Made by a program: the position numbers and the translations under genes
Source: Gossypium raimondii
Taxonomy: Eukaryota > Streptophyta > Magnoliopsida > Malvales > Malvaceae
Length of the DNA: 64,000 nucleotides
Assembly: GCF_025698545.1 (NCBI RefSeq)
Contig: NC_068571.1
Coordinates: 48,889,733 to 48,953,732 of the forward strand
Reading direction: 5' to 3'
The notes under the pieces: model-generated
What the model was told of the DNA's origin: nothing
Databases searched by the model: none
What the model saw: the letters and a program-made list of their open reading frames with translations, nothing else
Shown: positions 35,011 through 48,128 of the stretch, piece after piece
How the letters are laid out: each line of letters starts with the position of its first letter
How positions within the stretch are numbered: the stretch's first letter is position 1

Positions 35011-35854
35011 AAGTTTGATGACTTTTTACACCATTAAATCAAATTTAAAACATTTTAGTATATATAATGGTTAAATTAATTATATTTTTATATAAAAATG
35101 AATATTATTTTTACTCAAACAAACTTACAAACGAAAATTATTGGTTATTATTAACAATATAAACTGGGGAACCTAAAGGGACATACTAGTAGCTAATTTG
35201 GAGAGTCACCCAATTAAAAATAGGTAAAAGAACAGAATAGAGCTACGTGAAGCAAAAGCAGCAGAACTCTCTGAACGCAGTGTAGATTTAGAACACAGAA
35301 AAGAAAAGTTATGAGAGGAGCAGCAACTCTGCAACCTCTTCCATTACTCCCTAACATTCATTTCATCTCCCCCCCCCCCCTTTCCATTCTCAAACAGTTC
35401 AAATTATCCCCAGTTTTGTGTCATCTCTTCTTATGTGGCTGAAGAAGAGGCTTCAAAGGTGGTCATCATAAATTGTGCCTTCATCTTGATGGACTCCGAT
35501 TTGCATGCATGCATGCTTTCTTCTTTTCTTTTTTGGAAATAAAACACTTACCACTCCTATCATCTAAAATTAAACGACTCATTTAAATCTTAAAACTTTC
35601 CCAACTCCCCAAAATTGACTTTTAAAACTCATTCATTCAATTTCAGCTGTCTCGGCAATAATTTGGCTGCAAACTGGAGTACTATTTCACAAAGCCCACC
35701 AATGGATACAACAATATATTTCTATGTTTCACATGGTAGAAACCAAGATATGTGTGATTTCCGTATTCGCATACAGAATGAGCGAGATCAATCTTCCATC
35801 TCTTTCATGATGCATACCACGATAATGCTTGTAGGTACAAATACTACTTTAGCT
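35011..35854. other. Region between foldback element and C3HC gene
   Basis: Contains a run of 12 C at 35369-35380 and a 53-codon frame starting at 35311 (MRGAATLQPLPLLPN...), which looks like a transit-peptide exon but has no partner exon nearby. The part close to 35854 is presumably the 3' UTR of the minus-strand zinc-finger gene; the frame 35615-35914 is its antisense shadow. Confidence 0.4.
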
Positions 35855-38800
35855 TCATTCTCGAGTGATTTTAGTTCTTTTGGCCGTAGGGGACATGAAA
35901 AGCTTTCTAACTGAGGCAATGGGATCATCAACCTGCAGAATAAAATCTAGGATGATTATAATCCTCTAGGGATGGTAAAGCTAAGGATGTTAATCCGGTA
36001 AAAACAAAAACTTAGGATATTTTAATCATCAAGGCTAAGCAACAGTTCCTATAACGAACTGCTTTATGGATGAAGCCTAAATTTTAGAACAGATTCAAAA
36101 ATTAGAGTAAGATAGTAGAACTGGGGGTAAGCACAGTAAATCAATTTTTTATTAAAAAAAACTCTTAACAGCAAGCATACCAAATTCATATTTATACTCG
36201 ATTACAAATTAATATGAATATATATTTCTGTTTCAGAACAAGATATACAGCAACACCTCCATTACTTGAACTAAGTAACATTTCAACTTACCTTAATCAT
36301 GGAGACGGTTGAAGTAGAACACACAGGTGAAGAATGAGGAAAATCTTTCCCATAAAGCAAAGCAGATAATGTTTGTTGCCATCCAGGTGCCCCACCACTC
36401 ATTGGTGCAATCCATGGACAAAAATGCCTGTGCTGCCTGATCGGATCAAACTCTGATATTTTATCCATATGTAGTCGCTTTAGATCCTTTCCTGAAAATG
36501 GAGGCACATCAATTGCTCACTCTTGTTATTAACTGAAAATTCATGAAATCACAAATAGGAATATAGCAATTGCAAATACCACAAACACATAGACCATATA
36601 TAAGTTACATATCAAGAAAGACATACTTCATTACTAACCAGCTGGATTGCAAAGATCTAATGAGGACTTAAGAAAAAGAAATGAAAAAAAAAAAAAGCCA
36701 TGCAGTTACTGGATCAACCTTTCCAGGTAGCACTAGCATGAGATAGATCACAAAAGCTCCTAGCTGATCCAACAAAAGGTTTAAAGTACAACATACTCGG
36801 GGCATTATTACGGAAGTAAAAGAAAAAAAAACAAAAGAGTTGAATTCTAACTTTGCGGCAAAGTTTCACAACAAGACACTGTTGCAGGTTAAATCGTTCA
36901 AGACAGATAATTGTCAATGAATATAAACATATCATCCCAGTGAAATTGAAGTGTTTGAGTGCAATCAGAGTTAATTATTGCCTTCACAACCTTGGAGCAC
37001 TGTCCTCTATCAGTCCAGTAAGAACTTTAAACTGTTCTGTCGCAAATTCCAAGATGAAAAAAAAAGATAAAATAGAAATTATATTAAACCCCGTCACCAT
37101 TAAGTTGAAAGCAACTCATGAAGATAGCCTCAACCACCATCACCACCCCAGTAACCTAGCATCAATTTAATCAAGTACCATTTTTCAAACATCATATCTA
37201 GATAAATGCATAAGTTGATGGCTATGTTTCTTTTAATTCATCAAGGTGCAGTTCTAGGAAGATTCTTCTACATGACAACTCTAGCATGTTGTCTGCCCAT
37301 CCAACAACAGATCTACCTCTCATTCTATACCTAGAGAACTAGAACAAAGGTTACATAAAATATTTTAGCAAATGCAAGAGCAAATCAATAAGACCTTGGA
37401 TGTACCTTCTGCAGTAACAAATGATGAAAGATTTATTAACAAGGGCATTAATTTTCAACAAGGTACTTGATTGATCAAAAGAAACTACAGAACCATTTTG
37501 GTTTCTACAAGCAAAAACTATAAGCTAAAAATGTCTAACCCAACTAGGTCTACAAGCATCTTGAATAAGTCCATTCTTGAAAAGTAAAGTTGGAATCAAA
37601 TCAGGAGCATAGGAGCACTGAAAAATGTGTGACATTCTTGACAACACATCAGATGGAAAAGTGGGATAGAGAAGCACTGAATAATCTTCCCTCAGTCCAT
37701 CTGATATTATCTATGGATTTGGGTTCAACATGATAGACTGAAGGGAAGTTATTCCTTCCATGTAGGAACATAGTTGGTCTCCTTGGGCTATACTGCACTA
37801 GGAAAGTTGAAAATTCTGCTCAATTGTACATACAAAGCTCATATGTTTCAAATATCTTCTAGAAGATTCTAGAAGTCTCCAACTTGTGCTTATTGCACAC
37901 TTCTAAACAGGAAACATAGTACAACTCAAACACCCAACTTGGTACGTAGAACTCAATTCGAAAGGACAGAAAAAAAATAATGTGTAATGAGTATATAAAC
38001 AAGAATCACTCAATCACACTAACAGAAAAGGAGAGTTCAGCAAATTAGAGCACTAAATTACATATTAATCAGCTGGTAATCAGAGCACTAAAAAATATCA
38101 TATCCTAATTTAACTTCCTGTAACATAAAGTGAACAGCATCTTCTCCCATTGAAAAAAAAGTTTAACTTCATTATCAATAAACAATAATCAGTTAAAAGC
38201 CCAGCAAAGCCCCTAAAAAAGGGAACTAATTAACAACACAGAAAGAGGGAAAAAAAAGCATAAGTGAAACTTTCATTTTGCTAAAGATCCTTTCCAATAA
38301 CACTGAGAACAAAACTTATTGATCACAAACAATACTGCATTAATGCTTACCTTTGGGACAGGATAAGACCTTATTGTTTTGTACAGCCTGGACTTCAGCA
38401 ATCACTCCTTCCTCGCTGTTGGAACAAGTTTTGTCTTCTCTGGAGTTCATCTTATTTGTGCCATCAACATTTACATCAGCTTCCAAGCAAGAGGCAACAC
38501 ATGTAGAGTCTCGATTAGAAAAACAATTTTTTTTATCACAAACCTTATCTGGTTCTGCATTTTGTTCTGGATAGTACTTTTCAGATGTAACCATAACTGA
38601 TGAATCATTAGCCTCAGCTCCTTCATTTCTAGGGGAAACATTAGCACCTTGAGTCATAACAGAAGACTCACCAACAAGCATAGCATCAGAGTTCTTTACT
38701 GCTAAGTTGCAAGTTCTATCATTGTCTACCTTTTCAGGAAAGTTATTACTTTGGCAAGAATCTAGGACTAAATTCTGCGAACTCTCTATTTGACCCCCAA

Positions 38801-41016
38801 TATTAGAATCATCTATACCAGTATAAGGAGAATTTTCTTTTGCAGTGAAGTCGGTTCCTTCCAACGGTGTGACGTTTCTAAAAGTATCATCTCCTGAACA
38901 AACATCATAGTTTGAACAAGGAGACTGATCACTGCTTTTAGAATTACAATTCACTTGACCATCTTTTTTTCCATTTAAAGTTCTCAAGTCCGCTAACGGA
39001 ACACCTAGCTGATTAACACTATTATTGAAACAATCTATTTCTCCCAGAATCCTATTACAATTGGATTCTACTAGAGTATTTTTTGGATTACTGTATATCT
39101 GATCTCTAATCTCTGGATGATACAAAAGTCTAGCCCTTAAACTCTCGCCAATAACAGGTACATAGATTCTTGCTTTAAAGTTTTGTCGTGTTGGTGGAGG
39201 ACCCCCAGCTATAGTTAATTTTGAATTTGAAGATTGCTCCATAGATGATGACCCACTATTAAAAGGAACCTCACAGACATCGCTTTCATGGCCAGAATCG
39301 TGGACTCCAGGATTGACTTCCTCGCATCCAAATAATCTGAATAACTCTACAGGCCGTTGGACAGTGGAGAAAGCCCATAATCCAACACTCGCGCCACAAA
39401 GCCTGCAATCTAAAACAACAGATTTGGGATCATATTGCAATCCAAAAGAATTTTCAAAGCCTTTATTTGCCTCCAAATTCTCATTTTCATCAGTTGGACG
39501 GAAGCTGAGATGCAAATTTAGTCCATAACCAACTCCCTGGGATGAACTCAAAATATCAGCATCTTTAACAAACTGATTCTGACCATCCTTGCAGTCAACT
39601 ACATAAGGTAGTGAACGTGGTTCCCAGCCACAAAGACTTAAAAGCTTTTGAGCCTGCAACATTTTCAGATTCATCAGTCTTCAACACCAACACAAATCCA
39701 GGAAGCCATAAAAGACAAAACCACAATAAAAAATGCAGGACATGTTGTACAGTCATCAATTGGAGAATCCATTGGATTATTGTTACTCCTTTTACCAGAA
39801 AGCAGGTAGAATGGTATGAAAATGCATTAGAAGAAAGTTTCAGAAAACAAACATGCATGTTTAAGTGTACACGTACTTATGCAACTGAAACTGGCAAAAG
39901 CTGTCAGTCCTAATGTACTTGTAATCGCAAACCAAAATGAGAAACAAGTTACATACCTGATAATACAAGATGGCAGAATCCACTGCAGAACCATCTTCTA
40001 TCCTTTCTAAATGAGAAAATTCAGCATTCCCTTTCAGACAATCCAGCATTAAGGGTTGTCTGAGAAATTGTTCAAGCTGAGGGCTTCTCATAAATTCAAT
40101 GGCCAAAGATGAAATAACAGGAAGAGCTATAAGTTGAAAGAGTGAGTCGGATCTCTCCCGGAATTTATCAACTAAATCAGCAGGCACAGAAGGAGGAAAT
40201 TCAGCCAATCTTTCATCACAGGTATTATCAATCCAAGGGCAAAGCAATTTGTGTTCACTATCCAGCTTTAAGCTAAATACCAAGGCTGCCTTCTCAACTG
40301 AAGAGTATAAAAGTTAAATAATTTAGCCTTACAAATACCAGATTTTTCGAACTATTAGTTCAAAGTGAAGGAATATCTGATGGATGACATGCCTTGCTGC
40401 CGTTTCCAAGACGATGGAGTAGAAAACAGGAGACGTGCTCCACATGATTCACAGGCTATAATGTCCATATCTACATTGACCCAACCTCTCCTAGCACAAT
40501 TAACAGCATTTACTACCTAAAACAACGGAAAACATGATCATCTCTTTATCTATTAAATAAAAACCCAAAAGCTTATAAAAGTGTATAGTCAAAATAGAGA
40601 GAGGGAACCTTGGGCTTAGCAAACCAAGTCATGGATTTGAAAGTTGATAACCTCCTCAAAAGATCTCCTCTATCCCATGGTCTGCAAAGTGGAGCTTCAG
40701 ACGCAGCTAAGCAGTGCTGCGGCTTTTCCACTGCTGTAGTGTACGATGGAACGGGTCGTTTCTTCGCCCGTAATAGTTGTCTTTGTCCTCCCGTTCCCGG
40801 TGCCGGAGGACTACTAATTAATTACAAAAATATTTATAAATAAACAAATAAATAGCCGTAGTTTAATAGAAATTTCATCAACTAGAAGGAAACAAATCAG
40901 AAGGTAAAAGCAAATAGGGAAACAAAAAGGAACCTGGAGAAGGGAGTTGTAGATTTAGAAGAATGGAAGAGCTTGTCCATGATCGAATAAAACCTCTTCT
41001 CTGGATCGTCGGCCAT
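35855..41016 (-). CDS. MEM1: C3HC zinc-finger protein (NIPA/ZC3HC1-like, MEM1-type)
   Basis: Seven exons on the minus strand: 41016-40934, 40810-40609, 40516-40393, 40297-39957, 39653-38351, 36491-36292 and 35932-35855, giving 776 residues. Introns are GT-AG except intron 3, whose donor is GC (CAAG|GCATGT). The C3HC finger has C117, C120, H152 and C156 (IACESCGARLL ... SEHKLLCPW), preceded by LCRPWDRGDLLRRL. A second, Rsm1-like zinc motif is split over exons 5 and 6 (CRLCGASVGLWAF and QHRHFCPWI). Between them lies about 230 residues of Ser/Asn/Asp-rich sequence without structure signs. C-terminal FMSPTAKRTKI resembles a nuclear signal. Relatives are human ZC3HC1/NIPA and Arabidopsis MEM1 and ILP1; MEM1 has been linked to protection from DNA hypermethylation. 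The start MADDPEKRF differs from ILP1, favouring the MEM1 type. Confidence 0.9.
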
Positions 41017-42713
41017 TTTATTTCCTTTATCGGAGAAATAATATCTTCGCTGTACAAAAGAGAAACGAAGAAGAAGAATGTTATTGAACTCCGCCTCGCC
41101 CTCTCCAGTGGATTTTAAGATCTCTTGCCGCTCCTAGAACGATTGAGCCTCTTCTAATGATTCGCTTTCTTCACCCCTAACATCAGTGCAGAATTTGCTC
41201 TTCGCTTTGGGCTTGTTAAGGGCCAGGCCGAAAATTTATTATATTGGATAGGGGTAGCCCCAGTGCCGAGTATATAGATCTCCCGATTTTCAATTTTGAA
41301 GAGTGAAAATTCGTATAATGTAAATTTAGAGAGTTCGATCATATTTAAAAAGAGAATGGAAACAAAGAATGAAACCATACAAAGAAAAAAATATTATGTT
41401 TTACTAATCTTAATTTGAATTTGTCTCTTTTAAAAATTTGTTGATTTTTTGAAAATAGCTTAATTAAATCATTTCATTTATGATAAATTCGAGAACGAAT
41501 CTTTTCGAGAAATGGAAGAATGATACATGCACAGATGAATTGAAATTTATTAAATTCAATTTATCAAATTTGTCAATTTTCAAGTTTGAAAAATCAGTCG
41601 ACTTGTGATAATAACTTTTGAGATGAGATCTAGACATTTCTAAGCTGAGATGTCTTCATAAAGTTATCTCTTAACTTCGAAATGTACTTTGAATCACTCG
41701 ATTTCAAATCTGATAGCTCAAGTTATTACCATTTTAGTAAAGAATGTGTGAGCACAATATTTGAACAAGATAACGAAAATTACGAGTTTAGGTATTAATT
41801 AATTTTTAAATCATAAGGTTTAATTTTAATGTCTATATATAAGCACAGAAGTATATTTAATAATTTTATATGGTTTTTTATTTATTTATTTTAAGTTACT
41901 TAGGAAATAAGAGTTGTAAATAATTTTAAATTCTTGTTAGACAAGATTGGCCACATCCTTCAGGAGTTTGAATTCATCAAGGAGTTCTGTTCCATGAGTG
42001 CTCATTACTTGTAATCTCAACTTTTATCTCGATTAAATTTTAATTACTCAATAATAAGCCTATAAATAAGCCTAGATCTCTTTTTCTTGCTAAATATTGC
42101 TCAATCAGTTGTTTGCTTATTACTTGTCGTTCCTTCCAGTTTTTCAAGTTTTAAGGGCCAAATACAACTGGATGTTTTCCTGTATGCATGAAGTTGAGAA
42201 TAAAATTGCTTGTCAAAGTCATGAATGTAACTCTTCATCAATTGTAGCTCATCTACACTTTGAGTTTGATCATGTCATGAGAAACATTACCTGTGCATTG
42301 CGTCAAAACTCATACCATGTACATCCATCAGGAATTTCATTGAAGGAGACCGGGTAGTGGTGGGTGTTCTGCTCATATATATCTGCTAGCTTTTGGTTTT
42401 CTACTTCTCTACTAAAGAATTTGCTGCCAACAGTTACCTTTATTGAAGGGTTACTCAGAAATCTCAACAGCAGCCTAAAACACAGCCATATCTACACGTA
42501 CCATATCGTCGAAAGCTCATGTGTAGCTTCAAGTTCTAAAATTCTTTAATCCACAACCTAATGAAGGAGCAAATTATGTAATCAGCTCTGAATTTTAAAA
42601 CCAGTTCTTTAAGAATATTAGATTTAAAAGTAAATATAAAATAGATTTAAATGTGACTTAAGGACCTACCCCAGATATAGGTACGTTTAAATGTTAAAAA
42701 ACTGCAGGTCCAG
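41017..42713. other. Intergenic region with possible LTR relic
   Basis: The first part is presumed promoter of the minus-strand zinc-finger gene. 41.9-42.1 kb has a TATAAATAAGCC-like stretch followed by short open frames (42097-42357, 42364-42549) that I do not recognise; they may be degraded retroelement sequence. Confidence 0.35.
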
Positions 42714-43610
42714 TCAAGTGGCCATGAGTAGTGTAGGGATATGGTCATTTAAAGAAACTTGCTGTATGGAAGCAGTATGGAAGGTGGAGTTATACCACCA
42801 TTCGGCAAGTGGTAACCACTTCACCCAATCTTGTGGCCGTTCTCCAGACATGCACGTTAAGTAACTCTCAAGACATCTGTTCAACACCTCGGTTTGTCCA
42901 TCAGTTTCAGGATGGTAAGCAGTTGTAAGATGAAGTCTTGCACCAGCCCTTTGGAAAAGGTCCTGCCAGAAGTTGCTGATGAATAACTTGTCCCTATCAG
43001 ATACGATTGAGTCTGGCATTCCATATAACTTGTAGACATTATCCAAGAATACCTGAGCTACTGATACAGCAGTAAAAGGGTGAGACAAGGCAATAAAATG
43101 ACCATATTTAGTCAAACGATCTACCACCACCAGTATGACAATTTTTCCATTGAACTTGGAATGCCTTCTATAAAATCCATAGAGATTGATGACCAAGACC
43201 TCACTGGCATTGGACGAGGTTGCAGTAAGCCTGGAGGTGCAACATTTTCTGACTTGTATTTTTGACAGGTGGAACATTCTTTTGTCCAACGCTTAATGTC
43301 ATTTGACAGTCCCTTCCAATACAATAGACTTCCCATTCTCCTTTTGGTAGCATGATACCAGAGTGCCCTCCCAAAGCACTTGCATAGAATAGCTGGAATA
43401 GTTCTTGCCTGAGGTTATTTTCATCACCTACCACGATTTTGCCTTTCCTTCTAAGGAATCTACCATCCCAGCTGTACTTTGGGTGCTTAGCTCCCTGTTG
43501 TTGCACCTTGAGACATAACCTGTGTGTTTTTGAACCCTTTAGGTAAGAAGCTTGGACTCTTGCAAGTAGTTGAGAGCTAATGGTACTGCTAGTGATTTGA
43601 AAGAGCGTGG
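42714..43610 (-). pseudogene. Ty3/gypsy integrase fragment, frameshifted
   Basis: The minus strand encodes, over three frames, the C-terminal RNase H tail and the integrase of a Ty3/gypsy polyprotein. It has KYSWDGRFLRRKGKIVV, an H2C2 zinc-binding region (GGHSG ... CSTCQKY), and the catalytic core with SISMDFIEG (first Asp), VSDRDKLF (second Asp) and DGQTEVLNR (Glu). Frame changes lie near 43350 and 43150, and the frame decays after WYNSTFHT. No LTR, reverse transcriptase or gag is nearby, so this is an isolated fragment. It lies about 0.85 kb upstream of the KLCR start codon. Confidence 0.85.
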
Positions 43611-44455
43611 GTGTTTTACGTGAAGAGGTTTGAGAATAATTTAAGACGAGATTTGGGGATTTTTTTTATTATTTAAAGATTTGGGGTTTTTTTTTTTAAT
43701 TTGAGATTTGGGAATGTGAGTCCCAAATTGATAAAGGGCATTATCGCCCAACTGAAAACTACAGGCCAGCGTAAACTTGCCTACTGTTCTTATACGGATA
43801 CGGTTCCGACTCAGATTACCTTTCCCCCTTTTCTTTCTGCCATTCAAACCCCTGCATATGCAAAACCTCCCTCAGTTTAATTTTTATATTAAATTTACAG
43901 CTTCATTTTCTCATTTTTGCCCTTTGATTTTCCGCTTCTGCTTCTTTTCCCAGGCTCTGGCTTTATTTATACCAAGCCTAAAGGTAGACTTTTTATCTTC
44001 GTATGTAAAAATCTTTTCCCTCCTCTCACAATACCCAGTATATGTAAAACCCAGAGAAGATATCACCTTGTTTGTCGGTTTATACTTGGCTGTAATGTGG
44101 AGGTATTATCATGTCTTCACTTCTTTTTTCTTCCTTTTCATTCCCCCTTCTATCAAGTAGACTGTAGTTTATTTCTTGATATTTTGTGATATTAGTTGTG
44201 GGGTTTCTATTTTTCTTTATTTATGTTGATTTGCATGATTGGTTTCTTTATTTGTTGATGAGTTAATGGATAATTGGGTGGATTTGATTCCTAAAGATCT
44301 GATTGAGGACCATTGACTTTTCTTAGTTCTTACTATATACGGTCCTTGGGGATTAAAGAAGTTTTATTAAGAAATTGTTATGATAAGTTATTTTAGTTCT
44401 CTGAAGGAATGAAACTTTTTGGTGCAGACAAGTTTAGGATTTTTCGTAGAAAACG
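43611..44455. other. Promoter and leader region of the KLCR gene
   Basis: Contains CT-rich leader-like sequence (43800-44150). A TTGGTGCAG acceptor-like site at about 44427, just before the ATG, suggests a 5' UTR intron. The open frames 43777-44189 have no family resemblance. Confidence 0.45.
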
Positions 44456-46874
44456 ATGCCCGGTCTTATTATGGATGATAATAAAGAAGAAGCAGATATG
44501 AATGAAGTGAATGGGACTTCATCACATATTAAGGAAAATGTGGTTTTGAATAAGTCCCCTAAGAGCGCAAGACCGCAAAGCCTTCGTGGTGCAGAATCTG
44601 CTAGTCACCTCAATAATGGGATGAATCAGGCTGACACCTCCATTGAGCAGCTTTACGAGGATGTGTGTGATATGCAGAGTTCTGATCAGTCACCCTCAAG
44701 GCAGAGCTTTGGATCATATGGTGAAGAGTCTAGGATTGATTCGGAATTGTGCCATCTTGTTGGAGGAGAGATGAGAGAAGTTGAAATAATGCAAGAAGAT
44801 ATAGATAAACCAGAAGATGATAGTAATAGTAATTCCTCTTCTAAGAAGGGAGGCTCGTCTAGTGGTAAGAAGTCAGGGTTGTTGGAGAAGAGCCAATCTG
44901 CAAGTGCAAAATCCATTTCTCCAGATCATGTCAAGAAATCGTCTCAATCACAAACGGTCTCTGAAGTATCAACAAAACTCAGTCTTAAGGGAAAAAGTCC
45001 ACCTGAGAAACCTCCCATTAACAAGCGGAACAATAAGATTCTGAAGAAATCAAACACAGGAATTGTATCCATGAAGAAAGAGAAAGGGTCGAAGTTACAA
45101 AATGGAACTGAGGATGCTTCCGAGTCATGGTTAGGTAATCCTGATCTTGGACCATTTTTACTCAAGCAAGCTAGAGATTTGGTTTCTGCAGGAGACAATC
45201 CCCAGAAAGCTCTTGAATTGGCACTTCGAGCGGCAAAATCATATGAACTTTGCGCCAATGAGATACCCAACTTAGAACTGGTCGTGTGTTTGCATGTTAC
45301 TGCAGCAATTTATTGCAGCTTAGGCCAGTACAATGAGGCAATTCCTCTTCTTGAACAATCAATTGAGATTCCACTGATTGAGGAAAGCCAGGAGCATGCC
45401 CTCGCTAAATTTGCTGGTCATATGCAGTTGGGTGACACTTATGCAATGTTAGGAGAGCTTGAGAACTCAATAACTTGTTACTCCACTGGCCTTGAAGTCC
45501 AGAAACATGTTCTTGGAGAAACAGATCCCAGAGTTGGTGAGATCTGCAGGTATTTGGCTGAAGCTCATGTGCAGGCATTGCAATTTGATGAAGCTCAGAG
45601 GCTATGTCAAATGGCTCTTGACATTCACAGAGAAAATGGTTCATCAGCTGTTCTTGAAGAGGCAGCGGATCGGAGGCTCATGGGTCTCATATGTGAAACA
45701 AGGGGAGACCATGAGGCAGCTTTGGAACATCTTGTTTTAGCCAGTATGTCCATGGTGGCAAATGGCCAGGAGGCAGAAGTGGCTTCTATTGATTGCAGCA
45801 TTGGAGATGCATACCTATCTTTGTCTAGGTATGATGAGGCTGTTTTTGCCTATCAGAAAGCGCTCACAGCTTTTAAGACAACCAAAGGAGAGAATCATCC
45901 AGCAATTGGATCAGTTTTTGTCCGGTTGGCTGACTTGTATAACAGGACAGGGAAATTAAGGGAATCAAAATCATACTGTGAGAATGCTCTCCGAATCTAC
46001 GAAAAACCCACGCTTGGGATTCCTCCAGAAGAAATTGCAAGTGGCCTCACAGATGTTTCTGCAATCTATGAATCAATGAATGACCTTGATCAGGCAATCA
46101 AGTTGCTACAGAAGGCCTTAAAAATATACAATGATTGCCCTGGTCAGCAAAGTACAATTGCTGGAATTGAAGCACAGATAGGAGTAATGTATTACATGCT
46201 GGGGAACTATTCAGAATCTTACAACTCCTTCGAAGGTGCCATTTCAAAGCTACGTGCATGTGGACAGAGGAAATCTGCCTTCTTTGGCGTTGCTCTCAAT
46301 CAGATGGGGCTAGCTTGTGTCCAATGCTACGCTATACATGAGGCTGTCCAGTTGTTCGAAGAAGCCAAGAGCATATTGGAGCAAGAGTGCGGACCATACC
46401 ACCTTGATACACTTGGTGTTTATAGTAATCTTGCAGGCACTTATGATGCAAGTGGCAGGTATCAATATGCGTCTGTTCCTTTCTTCTCAATCTCATATCT
46501 ATACCTGATTGTCAAAATTCACGACGCTACACTGACTTTCCTCGGGTTACGCTAGGTTTGATGGATCTATAAATATTTAACTTAACTGCTACCATTATAC
46601 TACTTTCTGGATGCAGATTTTTTAATCTTCTTACCGTGATTGTTGTGATTATGGTGTCAACAGGTTGGATGATGCCATTGAAATATTGGAGCATGTTGTT
46701 CAAATGAGAGAGGAAAAACTTGGGACTGCTACTCCTGAGGTTTATGATGAGAAGAAAAGGTTATCTGAATTACTAAAAGAAGCTGGAAGAGTTCGGAGCA
46801 GGAAAGCCAGATCATTAGAAACCCTTCTCGATGCCAACCCTCATAGTTTAAATGGTGAAGGAATTAAGGTGTGA
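44456..46874 (+). CDS. KLCR: Kinesin light chain-related TPR protein (KLCR / CMU family)
   Basis: Two coding exons, 44456-46458 and 46664-46874 (GT-AG), give 737 residues. Exon 1 is one long frame; reading through the donor adds an unrelated hydrophobic tail, so the splice is required. The N-terminus (1-220) is Ser/Lys/Pro-rich and probably disordered. From about 225 there are tandem tetratricopeptide repeats (for example CLHVTAAIYCSLGQYNEAIPLLEQ, split here by the usual A-A-Y/W positions; also LADLYNRTGKLRES and LAGTYDASGR). The conserved end is DDAIEILEHVVQMREEKLG, then RSRKARSLETLL. Plant KLCR/CMU proteins sit on cortical microtubules and keep cellulose synthase tracks and microtubules in place, and serve as IQD partners. 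The exact paralogue is not assigned. Confidence 0.93.
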
Positions 46875-48128
46875 TAAGGAAGAATTTATGTATTTATGAT
46901 TGAAGATAGTGTATTATAGGACCCATTAAAATGACAGAATGGAAGAAAAGAAAATAAAAAAAATAGAATTTTTTATTGGCTTGGGAAGAATATAAAGGGC
47001 GGTTGGGACTTGGGAGGGATGAAATAATTATCTGGAGATTTTGCTGTACTACTTGTTGTAATCCTATATTGATTGAAGGTTGCTTTTAATTATATTCTAA
47101 TAATTTGTGATGTTATTTCTATAATAAAATCTCTTTATGCTTAGTGTGATCAGATGTAATTAGTGGTTGCAATGATGACCAACATCTTATTCAGTTGATC
47201 GATTGCTCTTTTTCGGTTCGGTGCTACCATTCTTGAATCGCCTTAGAGTGTTAGGAGGAAAGGCATTATAAATGCTAGGCATCATTGATAAATTGGAGTG
47301 TGTTCAGTGGGAAAGCATTCAACGATACAGTGATGTTATGTCATTTATATTTTTTTTCTAATAATTTAATGTTCTATTAGAATTTTTATTCTGAATTTTA
47401 ATATTTTCATCCTAAAAAAATCAAATTTAAATAAAAATCCTGAAATTTAAGATGAATTATTGATGTGACATTAAACTATTGAAAAGTGATAATATCTATG
47501 TTTTATACAAATGGATATACTTCAGATACTTATTTCAAGGCTAAATGAAATGCTAGAAAATGAAAAAATTGTGGTTGGGATGATTAGAGTAGCAAAAGTT
47601 ATTGGAATTTTTATTTTATATATTGGAAGAATCCATTTTGTTATTAACAGACTAAAAGAAGACTGAAAGAAAGAATTAGTTATTCATTAAAAAATTATTT
47701 AATGGCCAAAATTAAATGGGGATACATACGTCGAACAAAAAAAATTTATTCTACTTATATTCCACCACTATTTACTAAGGACTAAAATTGAAACCGTAAC
47801 AATAACCATTATTGAACTTGTGACATGGTTTAACTGTTGGCTTGGTAATATTGGTATATATGTTGAATGAATTAGTCAAATGAACTATAACACTCCTTAT
47901 CCATCTCAACGATTGGAACGAATATGAGTTGCAACGACGACAAATTCAAGCTTAAACCAAAAAAAAAACTTTTATAAAGGTATCTATTTCGCATCATATT
48001 AATGTTCTATAAATCAAATTGACAAGGTTAGAAAGTTTCGAACAAGATTAGAAATCATTTTGGGTCATTGAGTATATACAGGGACATGTCCAAATCATAC
48101 AAGCATTTGAAAATTCTTTGGCTTAATC
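46875..48128. other. 3' flank of KLCR and intergenic DNA
   Basis: 3' UTR with a polyadenylation-type AATAAA at 47123-47128, then AT-rich intergenic sequence with no recognised feature. Confidence 0.45.
47123..47128 (+). promoter_or_regulatory. Candidate polyadenylation signal of KLCR
   Basis: AATAAA about 250 bp after the KLCR stop codon. Plant signals are loose, so this is only a candidate. Confidence 0.35.

Noticed and set aside
38353-38600. Two plus-strand open frames
   Set aside because: Antisense shadows of exon 5 of the C3HC zinc-finger gene.
42097-42549. Open frames between the zinc-finger and KLCR genes
   Set aside because: Not recognised, no splice partners, probably retroelement debris.
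45405-45959. Overlapping frames on both strands within KLCR exon 1
   Set aside because: Shadows of the long, family-matching KLCR frame.
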